From: Acidobacteriota bacterium
GTDB taxonomy: Bacteria; Acidobacteriota; Vicinamibacteria; Vicinamibacterales; Vicinamibacteraceae
DNA: 23,586 nt
Assembly (NCBI GenBank): GCA_023418055.1
Contig: JAEZDP010000420.1
Span: 1-23,586, forward strand
Reading direction: 5' to 3'
A program made the position numbers and the translations under genes. Below are positions 1 to 7,240 of the stretch, piece after piece. Under the pieces are notes generated by a model. The model ran no database searches. It saw nothing but the letters and a program-made list of their open reading frames with translations, and was not told where the DNA came from. Numbering within the stretch: the first letter of the stretch is position 1; every line of letters begins with the position of its first letter.

Positions 1-65
1 GCCATGCCCAGACCGGCCAGGATCAGGCCCCAGCGCGAGGTGAACGTCTCTTTTGCACTGATCAT
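1..65 (-). CDS. Sodium-dependent transporter (NSS family), N-terminal 21 codons only
   Basis: This gene runs off the left edge; only its first 21 codons and two further bases are present. Reading leftward from the ATG at 65 gives MISAKETFTSRWGLILAGLG followed by Met and the start of an Ala codon. That matches the opening of bacterial neurotransmitter:sodium symporters, where a short cytoplasmic tail with an S-R-W/L-G motif leads into TM1 (GLILA), the unwound helix that binds Na+ and substrate. The family imports amino acids or related amines with Na+. No strong Shine-Dalgarno sequence is visible before the ATG, so the exact start is tentative. It diverges from the SGNH hydrolase gene. The call rests on a short stretch; sequence to the left would settle it. 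Confidence 0.66.
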   Translation of the reverse strand, partial: MISAKETFTSRWGLILAGLGM

Positions 66-112
66 GGGTGTGATTTCCGCGCACACCGTATCACGAGGAG
101 AGCAGGACAGAA

Positions 113-192
113 GGAACGAAGGAACGAAGGAGGGAAGGAAACAAGGAACGAAGGAAACAAGGAACGAAGGAACGGAGGAACCGAGGAACGAA
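113..192. repeat. Octamer tandem repeat, 10 units, consensus GGAACGAA
   Basis: Ten consecutive 8-bp units run without a gap. Five are exactly GGAACGAA; the rest differ by one to three bases (GGAGGGAA, GGAAACAA, GGAACGGA, GGAACCGA). The tract lies between the divergent transporter and SGNH hydrolase genes. It keeps reading frames open upstream of the hydrolase, so a naive gene call there would start too early. Confidence 0.85.
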
Positions 193-225
193 GTGAGGAA
201 CCTCGATCTGACAGACTGTGCCGTG

Positions 226-909
226 ATGGGGTATCAGCGCGCCCGCGTGTGTCTCGTCGTGCTGCTCGTCCTGGCGGCTGCCTGCGGCGGGCGGGCCACG
301 CATGGCGCTGTGACCGAACCCGTCCGGCCGCGTACCATTGCCGTGCTGGGGGACAGCCTTTCGGTGTCACCCTCGCCCGACGACAGCTTCCCTGCGGTGC
401 TGCAGCGGCGACTCGAGATCGAAGGTCACGCCTGGCGCGTCGTGAGCGTCGGCCAGAACGGCGATACCACGGCCGACGGGCTTGCGCGTCTCGACGATCT
501 GCTGGAGGAGCAGCCTCACGTCCTCGTGCTGGCGCTGGGCGCAAACGACGGCCTTCGCGGGGTGCCGCTGGACACGGTCCGTCAGAATCTCGACACGATC
601 ATCTCGCGAGCGCAGGCGGCGGGTGTGCGGGTGCTGCTGTGCGGGATGGAGGCGCCCCCTTTCAACGGCCTGCGCTACAGCCTCGCGTTCCACTTCGTCT
701 TCCCCGATCTGGCCGAGACCTACCGCTTGCCGTTGGTGCCCTTCCTGCTCACCGGCGTGATCGGAAGGCGAGAGCTCAACCGCGAGGACTGGGTCCACCC
801 GAACGCGCGCGGCGCCGAACGCATCGCCGAGACGATCTGGCCGGTGCTCGAGCCGATGCTGGCGGCGGACGCTGATGCGCAGCCGTCCGACATCCGCCCG
901 AACCGTTGA
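226..909 (+). CDS. SGNH/GDSL-family lipoprotein esterase (TesA-like)
   Basis: A 227-residue exported SGNH hydrolase. Block I is GDSLS (residues 42-46, nucleophile Ser44). Block II is around GQNGDTT (76-82), block III is GAND (105-108), and block V is DWVH (188-191) with catalytic Asp188 and His191. The fold resembles E. coli TesA and bacterial arylesterases, which hydrolyse acyl or aryl esters; the substrate here is unknown. Residues 1-20 (MGYQRARVCLVVLLVLAAAC) look like a lipoprotein signal with Cys20 as the lipidated residue, although Ala at -3 is not the usual Leu. The ATG at 226 (or GTG at 223) is chosen because it begins the signal peptide; upstream in-frame sequence is the octamer repeat. 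No clear Shine-Dalgarno is present. The next gene follows 69 bases downstream on the same strand. Confidence 0.88.
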   Translation: MGYQRARVCLVVLLVLAAACGGRATHGAVTEPVRPRTIAVLGDSLSVSPSPDDSFPAVLQRRLEIEGHAWRVVSVGQNGDTTADGLARLDDLLEEQPHVLVLALGANDGLRGVPLDTVRQNLDTIISRAQAAGVRVLLCGMEAPPFNGLRYSLAFHFVFPDLAETYRLPLVPFLLTGVIGRRELNREDWVHPNARGAERIAETIWPVLEPMLAADADAQPSDIRPNR

Positions 910-978
910 CGCGCCCCCGTGCAGCGGCGATCATCGCGGCACCACCCATCACGTAACCCGCCGACGGAGGAACGCCGC

Positions 979-1881
979 GTGTTCAAGATCATCGCCGTGT
1001 TGTTGTGCCTGCTCGTATTGCCGGCGCCCGCTGCCGCGCAACAGGGCGCCGAACCCCAACTGCTGCGCAAGCGCTACGAGAGCGCGGTCACCGGTAAGGC
1101 GCGCGAGTACTACGTGTTCCTGCCGAGGGGCTATGGCGACGACCCCGCGAAGACGTGGCCGCTGATCCTGTTCCTGCACGGGGGCGGCGAGCGAGGCAAC
1201 GGCCTCGACGACCTCAGCAAGGTCCTGGTGCACGGACCGCTGATGGAGGCGTGGATTCAGCGGCGCGACCTGCCCTTCGTGATGGTGGTGCCCCAGGCGC
1301 CTTACCCGGACGACCGCGCGAACACCACCGAGATCCCTCCGGGGTTCGTCGAGCAGCCTGACCGCGCGGCGGCACCGCCGCCACGCGTCGCGCCGGAGTT
1401 CGACGCCAACCCCGTCCCCCAGGATTGGGGCACGTTGCGCGACCGCTCGGGCAACACCGTCGTCAACGCGTGGGTGCGCATCGGCGACGAGCTGGTGCAG
1501 ATGGTCGAACGCACCGCCACGGAGTACCGGGTGGATCGGTCACGGCTGTATCTGACAGGCCTCAGCATGGGTGGCTTCGGCTCGTTCGGTCTTGCCGCGG
1601 CACATCCGGATCTCTTCGCCGCCGTCGCGCCCATCTGCGGCGGGGGCGATCCCGCCTCGATCGACGCCTTCGCCAAGGCGCAGCGCCCCATCTGGGTGTT
1701 CCACGGCGGACGCGACCGCGTGGTCTCTCCCATCGAGAGCCTGCAGATGGTCAACGCGTTGCTCGAGAAGGGGCATCGCGACGTGAAGTTCACCGTCCAC
1801 GAGGACCTGGCACACAACGTCTGGACACGCATCTACGCCGGCGACGACTTCTACACGTGGCTGCTCGCGCAGCGGAAATGA
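979..1881 (+). CDS. Exported alpha/beta-hydrolase esterase (phospholipase/carboxylesterase type)
   Basis: A 300-residue secreted esterase. The start is a GTG preceded by GGAGG (966-970) at 8-nt spacing, and it opens directly into a signal peptide (residues 1-20, ending PAPAAA before QQG). The alpha/beta-hydrolase triad is visible: nucleophile Ser196 in GLSMGG, Asp246 in HGGRD, and His279 in DLAHNVW. HGGG at 67-70 is the likely oxyanion hole. The layout fits the predicted-peptidase / esterase-D / PHB-depolymerase-like group, often annotated as phospholipase/carboxylesterase. A proline-rich insertion at about 118-150 separates the early strands from the nucleophile elbow. It sits downstream of another exported hydrolase and ends 9 bases before the convergent AAA+ gene. 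Substrate cannot be inferred. Confidence 0.88.
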   Translation: MFKIIAVLLCLLVLPAPAAAQQGAEPQLLRKRYESAVTGKAREYYVFLPRGYGDDPAKTWPLILFLHGGGERGNGLDDLSKVLVHGPLMEAWIQRRDLPFVMVVPQAPYPDDRANTTEIPPGFVEQPDRAAAPPPRVAPEFDANPVPQDWGTLRDRSGNTVVNAWVRIGDELVQMVERTATEYRVDRSRLYLTGLSMGGFGSFGLAAAHPDLFAAVAPICGGGDPASIDAFAKAQRPIWVFHGGRDRVVSPIESLQMVNALLEKGHRDVKFTVHEDLAHNVWTRIYAGDDFYTWLLAQRK

Positions 1882-1890
1882 GCGGGCGGA

Positions 1891-3315
1891 TCACGCTCCG
1901 GCCACGGCGGCACGAGCGTGCACCGACTCCATCGCGCGGACGAGGTCGTCGTCCATGAACGGCTTCTGCAGGTAGGCAAAGCCCCGGGCCTCGCAGACGA
2001 CCTTGTCGGCGTCCGACAACTCGAGGCCGCTCACGATGACCACTGCGGGTCGGCGGCCGTGGTGCTGCAGGGCCGCGCCAAGGGCGACACCGTCGCCGTC
2101 GGGCAGCAGGTAGTCGAGCACGGCCACGTCCACGTCGGCGGCGGCCGCCGCGAGGCCCTCGCTCGCCGTGCCGGCCGTGCGCACGTCGTAGCCGCGCTGG
2201 GTGAGCACGTAGGCCATCCAGCCGACCAGCGAGTCGTTGTCGTCCACGACCAGCACCCTGGACGGCGCGAGGCGTGGTGTGGGCACCTCGGACGGCCCCT
2301 CGTGGACGTCGAAGGTCATCGAGGTCCCGTCGGCGTCCACCGCCACCTCCACGAGCGCACCGGGCGGCACGAGGCCTCGTGCGACCCGGGCGGCAAGGGG
2401 CTGCGTCAGGAGCCGGTGGATCACGCGTTTCAGCTCGCGTGCGCCTGATTCCTGGCTGGTGCCGCGCTGCAACAACAGGTCGCGCGCGGGCGGCGTCACC
2501 AGAATCCGGAAGCAGCGGTCACCCAGGCGCGTCGACACGTGTCGCTGCAGGTCGTCGAGGTGGTGCCCGAGGATGGTGTCGAGCGCCTCCTCGTCGAGTG
2601 GCCGATACGTGACGATGACGTCGATGCGGTTGACGAACTCGGGCGAGAAACGTCGACGGACGGCCGCGAGGGCGATGGTCTCGAGTCGATCGACGGCGTC
2701 GTTCCGAGCCGAGGGTGCCTGGAAGCCGAGGCCTGGATCGAGCGCGCGCATCATCTCGCGCGCGCCGAGGTTGCTCGTGAGGAAGATGAGGCTCCGGCTG
2801 AAGTCCACCTCACGTCCGTCGCCGAGGGTCAGCGTCGCGCGGTCGAGGATGCCGAGCAGCAGGGTCGTCAACGCCGGCGCGGCCTTCTCGATCTCGTCGA
2901 ACAGGACGAGCGCCAGGTCGCAGCCGGGCGAGGTGACCGCACCCAGGCGATCACGCGACAGCATCGCCACCGACTCGCGGTGCCCGACGTAGCCTGGGGG
3001 CGCGCCGACGAGACGCGCCACCTCGTGGTCGCTCTGGAACTCGCCGCAGTTGATCGTCAGCACATGGGTGGGTGTGCCGTGCAGCACCTCGGCCAGGGCC
3101 TCGACGGTGCGCGTCTTGCCGGTGCCCGTCGGCCCGAGCAACAGGAAGATGCCTGCCGGCCGACGTTCGGGAGCGAAGCCCGCCTGGTACATTTCGACGT
3201 ACGGCACGATGTACCGCACGGCATCCGCCTGCCCCACCACATGGCGCGATAGCAGGTCGACGAGATCGCGCGGCCCGCGCGACACGGCATCGCCAGGATC
3301 AGAGTCGACCGGCAT
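1891..3315 (-). CDS. ClpB-type AAA+ ATPase fused to a C-terminal response-regulator receiver domain
   Basis: A 474-residue two-part protein. Residues about 20-335 form one Clp/Hsp100 D2-type AAA+ module: VVGQ (26-29), Walker A GPTGTGKT (61-68), pore-loop GAPPGYVG (104-111, Tyr109), Walker B LFDE (138-141), sensor-1 TSN (180-182), arginine finger in FVNR (Arg230), and sensor-2 GARELKR (291-297) in a ClpB-like small subdomain. Residues about 352-470 are a receiver domain: acidic pair Asp358/Asp359, phospho-acceptor Asp401 in LDYLLPDGDG, Ser429, and Lys451 in QKPF. There is no N-terminal substrate domain, D1 ring or DNA-binding helix. NtrC-type regulators have the opposite order and a different AAA+ clade. 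A phosphorylation-controlled unfoldase or remodeller is inferred. No histidine kinase is adjacent. Start: ATG with GAGG 7 nt upstream. Confidence 0.88.
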   Translation of the reverse strand: MPVDSDPGDAVSRGPRDLVDLLSRHVVGQADAVRYIVPYVEMYQAGFAPERRPAGIFLLLGPTGTGKTRTVEALAEVLHGTPTHVLTINCGEFQSDHEVARLVGAPPGYVGHRESVAMLSRDRLGAVTSPGCDLALVLFDEIEKAAPALTTLLLGILDRATLTLGDGREVDFSRSLIFLTSNLGAREMMRALDPGLGFQAPSARNDAVDRLETIALAAVRRRFSPEFVNRIDVIVTYRPLDEEALDTILGHHLDDLQRHVSTRLGDRCFRILVTPPARDLLLQRGTSQESGARELKRVIHRLLTQPLAARVARGLVPPGALVEVAVDADGTSMTFDVHEGPSEVPTPRLAPSRVLVVDDNDSLVGWMAYVLTQRGYDVRTAGTASEGLAAAAADVDVAVLDYLLPDGDGVALGAALQHHGRRPAVVIVSGLELSDADKVVCEARGFAYLQKPFMDDDLVRAMESVHARAAVAGA

Positions 3316-3370
3316 CGGCGGCCTCGCAAGACGTTGACGGGTCGGGAACGATTATAGCCCCGGCGATGCG

Positions 3371-3398
3371 CCCCGATCCCCGATCCCCGATCCCCGAT
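3371..3398. repeat. Heptamer tandem repeat CCCCGAT, 4 units
   Basis: Four exact 7-bp units (CCCCGAT) in perfect register, followed within two bases by the GGCGTAA tract. Confidence 0.9.
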
Positions 3399-3399
3399 C

Positions 3400-3448
3400 G
3401 GCGTAAGGCGTGCGGCGTAAGGCGTAAGGCGTAAGGCGTAAGGCGTAT
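3400..3448. repeat. Heptamer tandem repeat GGCGTAA, 7 units
   Basis: Seven 7-bp units in register: five are exactly GGCGTAA, the second is GGCGTGC, and the last is GGCGTAT, whose final bases begin a TATACT box. The same heptamer occurs inverted (CCTTACG) at 7177-7210 and degenerate at 20329-20370, so it is a dispersed family and not a one-off slippage tract. Confidence 0.92.
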
Positions 3449-3451
3449 ACT
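3446..3451 (+). promoter_or_regulatory. Candidate -10 box (TATACT) abutting the heptamer tract
   Basis: TATACT matches the sigma70 -10 consensus at five of six positions and faces the S8 protease gene. The position 17 bases upstream falls inside the heptamer repeat (CGTAAG) and does not resemble a -35. It lies about 175 bases before the start codon, so it would give a long leader. Weak on its own. Confidence 0.35.
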
Positions 3452-3562
3452 CGAAGATCCCTCCCAGGCGTCCTGCGCCGGCGGCCGTCCCCGCGATGGC
3501 TCGTGGCACCTGCGTGCGCCCGCTCAGGCCGTCGCGCCCGGCGTTGCCTGTCCTGGTTCCGG

Positions 3563-3575
3563 AAGGAGGTGACCC
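3563..3575 (+). promoter_or_regulatory. Extended anti-16S (Shine-Dalgarno-like) string with no start codon behind it
   Basis: AAGGAGGTGACCC matches the complement of the 16S rRNA 3' end (AAGGAGGTGATCC) at 12 of 13 positions, ten of them contiguous. No ATG, GTG or TTG lies at normal spacing downstream; the next usable start is the ATG at 3627, which has its own GAAGGAG. GGTG-ACC-CACC within it can form a small hairpin. It could be a ribosome standby site, or chance. Confidence 0.35.
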
Positions 3576-3626
3576 ACCCGCAGTCGTTACGCGTCCACTC
3601 ACCTCGCGTGCACGAAGGAGTACATC

Positions 3627-4933
3627 ATGGCCAATCGCAAGATCGAACCACGGCTGGAGGCGCACATCGACCAGGAGAAGGCACGGGCGAGTGCGGGCGG
3701 CATGGCGGCCGCTGCCGTGGACGACATGCCCATTCCCGTCACGATCTCGCACGGCGACATGCTTCGGGCCCAACCGGGCACGGAAGGCGCAGCGGGTCTC
3801 GAGAGCATGGGGCCGCAGGCGATGCCCAGCCAGCAACCGCTGCTCGAGCGGCTGCGGTCGCTCAAGGCTCCCGACATCACCACCTACGCACTAGCCAACG
3901 CCGTGACCACCCGACTGACGCCGCGCCAGATCGCGGCCGTCGCCGAGATGGACGAAGTGCGGATGATCCGGCTCGAAGCGCTCGACATGGTCACGTGCAT
4001 GCAGCACAGCGCGCACGTCATCGAAAGCGTGGACGCCGCCTCCGACTTCGCCGCCAGCGGACGAGGGATCAAGGTGGCGATCCTCGACAGCGGCGTCGAT
4101 GCGAATCACCCGGCGCTGCTCGGCAAGGTGGTCGACGAGATCAGCACCACACCCGAACCCGTCAACGTCCCTGGCAGCCACGGCACGCACGTGGCGGGCA
4201 GGTGGCGAGCAACGACGTCGTGCATCGCGGCATCGCGCCGCAAGCCGACCTCATCAACATCAAGGTGCTCACGGCGGCCGGTGGCGGGCAGCCGGGATGG
4301 GTCATCCAGGGCCTCGAACAGGCCGTGCGTCGCGGGGCGCTGGTGGCCAACCTCAGTCTCGGTTGGAGCGAGGTGTTCCACGGGTGGGTCTGCGACAACG
4401 CCGATTGCATCCTCTGTGAAGCCGCAGACAACGCCGTACGCCTCGGCGTGACGGTCGTCGTGGCAGCTGGGAACGAGGGCAACGCGGGCGCGCGGCCGCC
4501 GTTTGCCATTCGCCATCCGGGCGCGGCGCGGCACGTGATTACCGTGGGCGCCGTGGACAACACCAAGACGCTGGCCGCGTTCTCGAGCCTGGGGCCGGGC
4601 AGCGGACGGCTGGGGCCGTCGTCGGATATCCGCCTCACGAAGCCCGACCTGGCGGCGCCAGGGGTCGCCGTGATGTCGTCGGTGCTCGGAGGCGCCTTCG
4701 CGGCCTTCAGCGGCACCTCGATGGCCTCGCCGCACGTGGCGGGGCTGGCGGCCCTCGTCCTCGAGAAGAACCGCGCGCTGACGCCGCGCATGGTGAAGAA
4801 GCTGCTCGAGGACAGCTGCGAGCGTGTCGTGTTCGCCCCCAACCAGACCGGGTACGGCATCGTCAACGCGTACTCGGCGCTGCTGCGAGCCACGGGGGCG
4901 AACGTGGGGCTGTCGATGACCGCCACGACGTGA
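3627..4933 (+). pseudogene. Subtilisin-family (S8) serine protease, single-base frameshift
   Basis: Two frames join into one S8 peptidase. The first (3627-4199) gives residues 1-191: an N-terminal propeptide-like region (about 36-125), catalytic Asp154 (AILDSGVD), and His185 (SHGTHVAG). The second, from 4202, continues with VASND, oxyanion Asn in AAGNEGN, and catalytic Ser in FSGTSMASPHVAG (codon 4718-4720, Ser365 once restored). At 4200-4201 the sequence reads GGC AG GTG; adding one base (ACG, Thr) restores the family motif GTHVAGTVA and gives exactly 435 residues. All catalytic residues survive, so this is either a recent mutation or a sequencing error. There is no signal peptide, suggesting a cytoplasmic enzyme or a non-Sec export route. 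Start: ATG with GAAGGAG at good spacing. A CX5CX2C cluster (CDNADCILC) lies mid-domain. Confidence 0.88.
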
Positions 4934-5014
4934 GACAACCGTTGTCCTGATGAAGGGCGTGGGCGGGCCGCACGACGCGGCTCGCCGGCGCTCCGGAGGT
5001 AAGGAGGCGAGATC

Positions 5015-5365
5015 ATGGGTAGCGCACGCATCACCCCTGAACTCTCGGCTGAGATGTCCGCATTGCGAAAGGCGGGCCGCGCCGAGGCGCGGCTGGCCGT
5101 CGTCATTGCGGTGGAGCCCCCGGCCGAGTCGGCCGGCGCACGCGATGTCGAGGCGATGGCCGCGGCCATCAGGGCCGCGCAGGAACCGGTCGTCCGGCGG
5201 CTGGCGCAGCTTGGCGTGACGCGCCTGAGGCGGCAGGCGATCGCGAGTGCCGTCGAGGCCGAACTGACGCCGGCGCAGATCGAGGCCGTCGCCGACGAGC
5301 CCACCGTGCGGCGTCTGATGCTCGACCGCGTGGTGAAGGTCACGGCCGAGCATCAATGGCAGTGA
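5015..5365 (+). CDS. Stand-alone paralog of the S8 protease propeptide-like region
   Basis: A 116-residue protein with a strong AAGGAGG ribosome-binding site before its ATG. Residues 56-110 align without gaps to residues 69-123 of the protease encoded just upstream. By my hand alignment 22 of 55 positions are identical, including shared LTPxQIxAVA and VRxxxL blocks and a closing VT. In the protease this segment ends about 30 residues before the catalytic Asp, where inhibitor-I9-like propeptides sit. No signal peptide or membrane segment is seen. Free proteins of this kind are known for subtilases (yeast proteinase B inhibitor, fungal POIA1) and act as inhibitors or folding helpers; that role here is inference. 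It is 81 bases after the protease stop and 19 before the next start, so co-transcription is likely. Confidence 0.82.
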   Translation: MGSARITPELSAEMSALRKAGRAEARLAVVIAVEPPAESAGARDVEAMAAAIRAAQEPVVRRLAQLGVTRLRRQAIASAVEAELTPAQIEAVADEPTVRRLMLDRVVKVTAEHQWQ

Positions 5366-5384
5366 GCCCGGAGGAGGAGACTGT

Positions 5385-7172
5385 ATGCACATCTTGCTCG
5401 TGGCGGCCGTAGCCGCCGGGATGGTCGCTCTGCCGGCTGCCGCCCGCGCGCACGTCGATCAGCCGACAGCCGTCGTCCGACCGTCGCCCCAGCCGCCGGC
5501 GGGCTCGCCTCCTGCCATGCCGCCGCGCGACCGCAGCGGTCGTCCCCCTGCGAACGTCGTGGGCACGGCCGTCATCTCGGGTCGCGTCGTCGACGCCGAG
5601 ACCGGCCTGCCGCTCCGCCGTGTGAGCGTGCAGGCGTTTCCCACGACGGGGTCGCCGGGCGCGGGCGCCCGCACCTACGTGGCCCGCACCGACGACACCG
5701 GCGCGTACACCATCGGCGAGCTCCCGGCCGGCGTGTACACCGTGATGGCGAGGCGTGGGGGGTACGTGATGCAGACCCTGGGACAATCCGGCCCCAGTAG
5801 TCTGCCGCGTCGACTCACCGTCGAGGACCGCGCCAAGATCCCGAACGTCGACTTCAGGCTGCAGCCCGGAGGCGTCATCGCCGGTCGCGTCATCGACGAC
5901 GCGGGGGAGCCGGCGGAAGGGGTGATGCTGCAGGTGCTGCAGGCGCAGCGGGTGCGTGGCCAGGTGCGCTACCGTCCGGCCGGCGGGCGCGGAGGAATGA
6001 GCGACGACCTCGGCAACTTCCGGTTGTATGGCCTTGCCCCGGGCGAGTACATCGTCTCGGCCGAACCGTCCAATGGCCGCATGATGGGGCCAGCCGCACC
6101 GACCCGTGACGCCCAGGCCACCGACACCGTGCGAACCTACGCACCTGGAACACCGGCTCCTGCCGACGCCGAACGGGTGCGCGTGGTCGCCGGGCAGGTG
6201 ACCTCCATCGACATTCAGCTCGTGGCCTCGCGCGTCGTGACGGTCTCTGGACGCGTCGTCGATTCCACCGGCAGGGCACTGGGTGCTGGCATGGTCATGC
6301 TGCGACCCGATGGCGCCGAGGTGATGGCGGGAGGCTTCGGCGGCCGCGGCATGCTCGCAGATGGCACCTTCACCATCAACAGCGTCGTGCCCGGCGCGTA
6401 CATGTTGCAGGTGATGGCTGCGCCGCAGCGGCCGATGGGTGGCCCCGACGACTTCGCGCAGGTCGAAAGTGCCACGATGCCTCTGGTCGTCGGCAGCGAA
6501 GACCTCACGAACCTCACGGTCACCACGTCGCCCCCGTCCTCGGTCGTGGGCCGCCTTGTGGTAGAGGGCAACGCCCGCGCGATCCAACCGTCCGCCCTGC
6601 GAGTGTTCGCGCGTCCCATCGACCCCGAGCCCATGATGTTCGGTCCTCCGGGCACAGGCGGCGTCAAGGACGATCTCAGCATCTCGATCTCGGGCCTGCG
6701 GGGGCCACAACTGCTGCACGTCAACGGCCTGCCCCGCGGCTGGTGGGTGAAGGCCATCCGCGTCAACGGGCAGGACGCCCTGGACGGGTTCGACTTCGGC
6801 AGCGGCCGCGCCTGGCCCGGCCTCGAGATCGTCGTCAACGACCGCCCGTCGAGCATCGGCGGCGAGGTGATGGGCGCGGACGGACGTCCCGCCACCGAGT
6901 ACGTCGTCCTGGCGTTTCCACAGGACTACGAACGGCGGGCCACCCTGCGCACGCCCGGCGTCAGCGGGCTGGGGACGCCCGACCAGAACGGCGGGTTCGT
7001 CGTCGAGAGCCTGCGTCCCGGCGAGTACTTCGTCATCGCCACGCCTTCGGATGCCGTGGACCCCGCCGTCCTCGACGACCCTGACCGCCTGCGGGAGCTG
7101 AGCCAGCGCGCCTCGCAGGTCACGTTGCGCGAAGGCGACCTCCAGTTCCTGCGACTCGCGCTCGAACACTGA
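5385..7172 (+). CDS. Exported protein of tandem carboxypeptidase-regulatory-like domains
   Basis: A 595-residue secreted protein. It starts at an ATG behind GGAGGAGGAGA and has a signal peptide of about 22 residues (ending AAARA before HVD). After a Pro-rich linker (30-58) come beta-sandwich repeats with the typical G-x-V-x-D/x-x-G-x-P opening: ISGRVVDAETGLP (64-76), IAGRVIDDAGEP (165-176), VSGRVVDSTGRA (287-298), a weaker one at VVGRLVVEGN (387-396), and IGGEVMGADGRP (491-502). Several end with a P-G-x-Y strand (PAGVYTV, APGEYIV, VPGAYML, RPGEYFV). Such domains act as structural or binding modules; no catalytic domain is present. The neighbouring protease could act on it or help process it, which is speculative. 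Proteins of this layout are common in Acidobacteriota. Confidence 0.87.
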   Translation: MHILLVAAVAAGMVALPAAARAHVDQPTAVVRPSPQPPAGSPPAMPPRDRSGRPPANVVGTAVISGRVVDAETGLPLRRVSVQAFPTTGSPGAGARTYVARTDDTGAYTIGELPAGVYTVMARRGGYVMQTLGQSGPSSLPRRLTVEDRAKIPNVDFRLQPGGVIAGRVIDDAGEPAEGVMLQVLQAQRVRGQVRYRPAGGRGGMSDDLGNFRLYGLAPGEYIVSAEPSNGRMMGPAAPTRDAQATDTVRTYAPGTPAPADAERVRVVAGQVTSIDIQLVASRVVTVSGRVVDSTGRALGAGMVMLRPDGAEVMAGGFGGRGMLADGTFTINSVVPGAYMLQVMAAPQRPMGGPDDFAQVESATMPLVVGSEDLTNLTVTTSPPSSVVGRLVVEGNARAIQPSALRVFARPIDPEPMMFGPPGTGGVKDDLSISISGLRGPQLLHVNGLPRGWWVKAIRVNGQDALDGFDFGSGRAWPGLEIVVNDRPSSIGGEVMGADGRPATEYVVLAFPQDYERRATLRTPGVSGLGTPDQNGGFVVESLRPGEYFVIATPSDAVDPAVLDDPDRLRELSQRASQVTLREGDLQFLRLALEH

Positions 7173-7176
7173 GGGG

Positions 7177-7210
7177 CCTTACGCCTTACGCCTTACGCCT
7201 TACGCCTTAC
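7177..7210. repeat. Heptamer tandem repeat CCTTACG, about 5 units (inverted GGCGTAA family)
   Basis: Four exact CCTTACG units and a fifth lacking its last base. Read on the other strand this is the same heptamer as at 3400-3448. It begins five bases after the stop codon of the preceding gene. Confidence 0.9.
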
Positions 7211-7213
7211 CCC

Positions 7214-7240
7214 GTGGACCGTGGACCGTGGACCGTGGAC
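7214..7240. repeat. Heptamer tandem repeat GTGGACC, 4 units
   Basis: Three exact GTGGACC units plus a fourth that ends GTGGAC before a T. A -10-like TATGAT follows four bases later. Confidence 0.9.

Larger units (their letters stand above)
3316..3626. other. Divergent intergenic region between AAA+-receiver and S8 protease genes
   Basis: This 311-base region has no convincing gene. From left to right it holds two abutting heptamer tracts, a TATACT box touching the second tract, GC-rich sequence with no recognisable structure, a long anti-16S-like AAGGAGGTGA string, and finally the GAAGGAG ribosome-binding site for the ATG at 3627. Promoters for both divergent genes must lie here. Confidence 0.7.

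Noticed and set aside
4..225. In-frame extension of the SGNH hydrolase upstream to base 4
   Set aside because: The extension is mostly translation of the octamer repeat and would bury the signal peptide 74 residues inside the protein. The start at 226 begins the signal peptide.
1878..1900. Hairpin GAGCG/CGCTC between the esterase and AAA+ genes as a terminator
   Set aside because: Only five base pairs, a 9-nt loop and no T-tract; it extends into the AAA+-receiver coding sequence.
3496..3894. Alternative long frames upstream of and overlapping the S8 gene start
   Set aside because: High-GC sequence leaves shadow frames open. Only the frame from 3627 has a ribosome-binding site and protease homology.
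5340..7169. A 609-codon antisense frame over the carboxypeptidase-regulatory protein
   Set aside because: His/Arg/Asp-rich translation is typical of a mirror frame. The plus strand has the signal peptide, ribosome-binding site and domain repeats.
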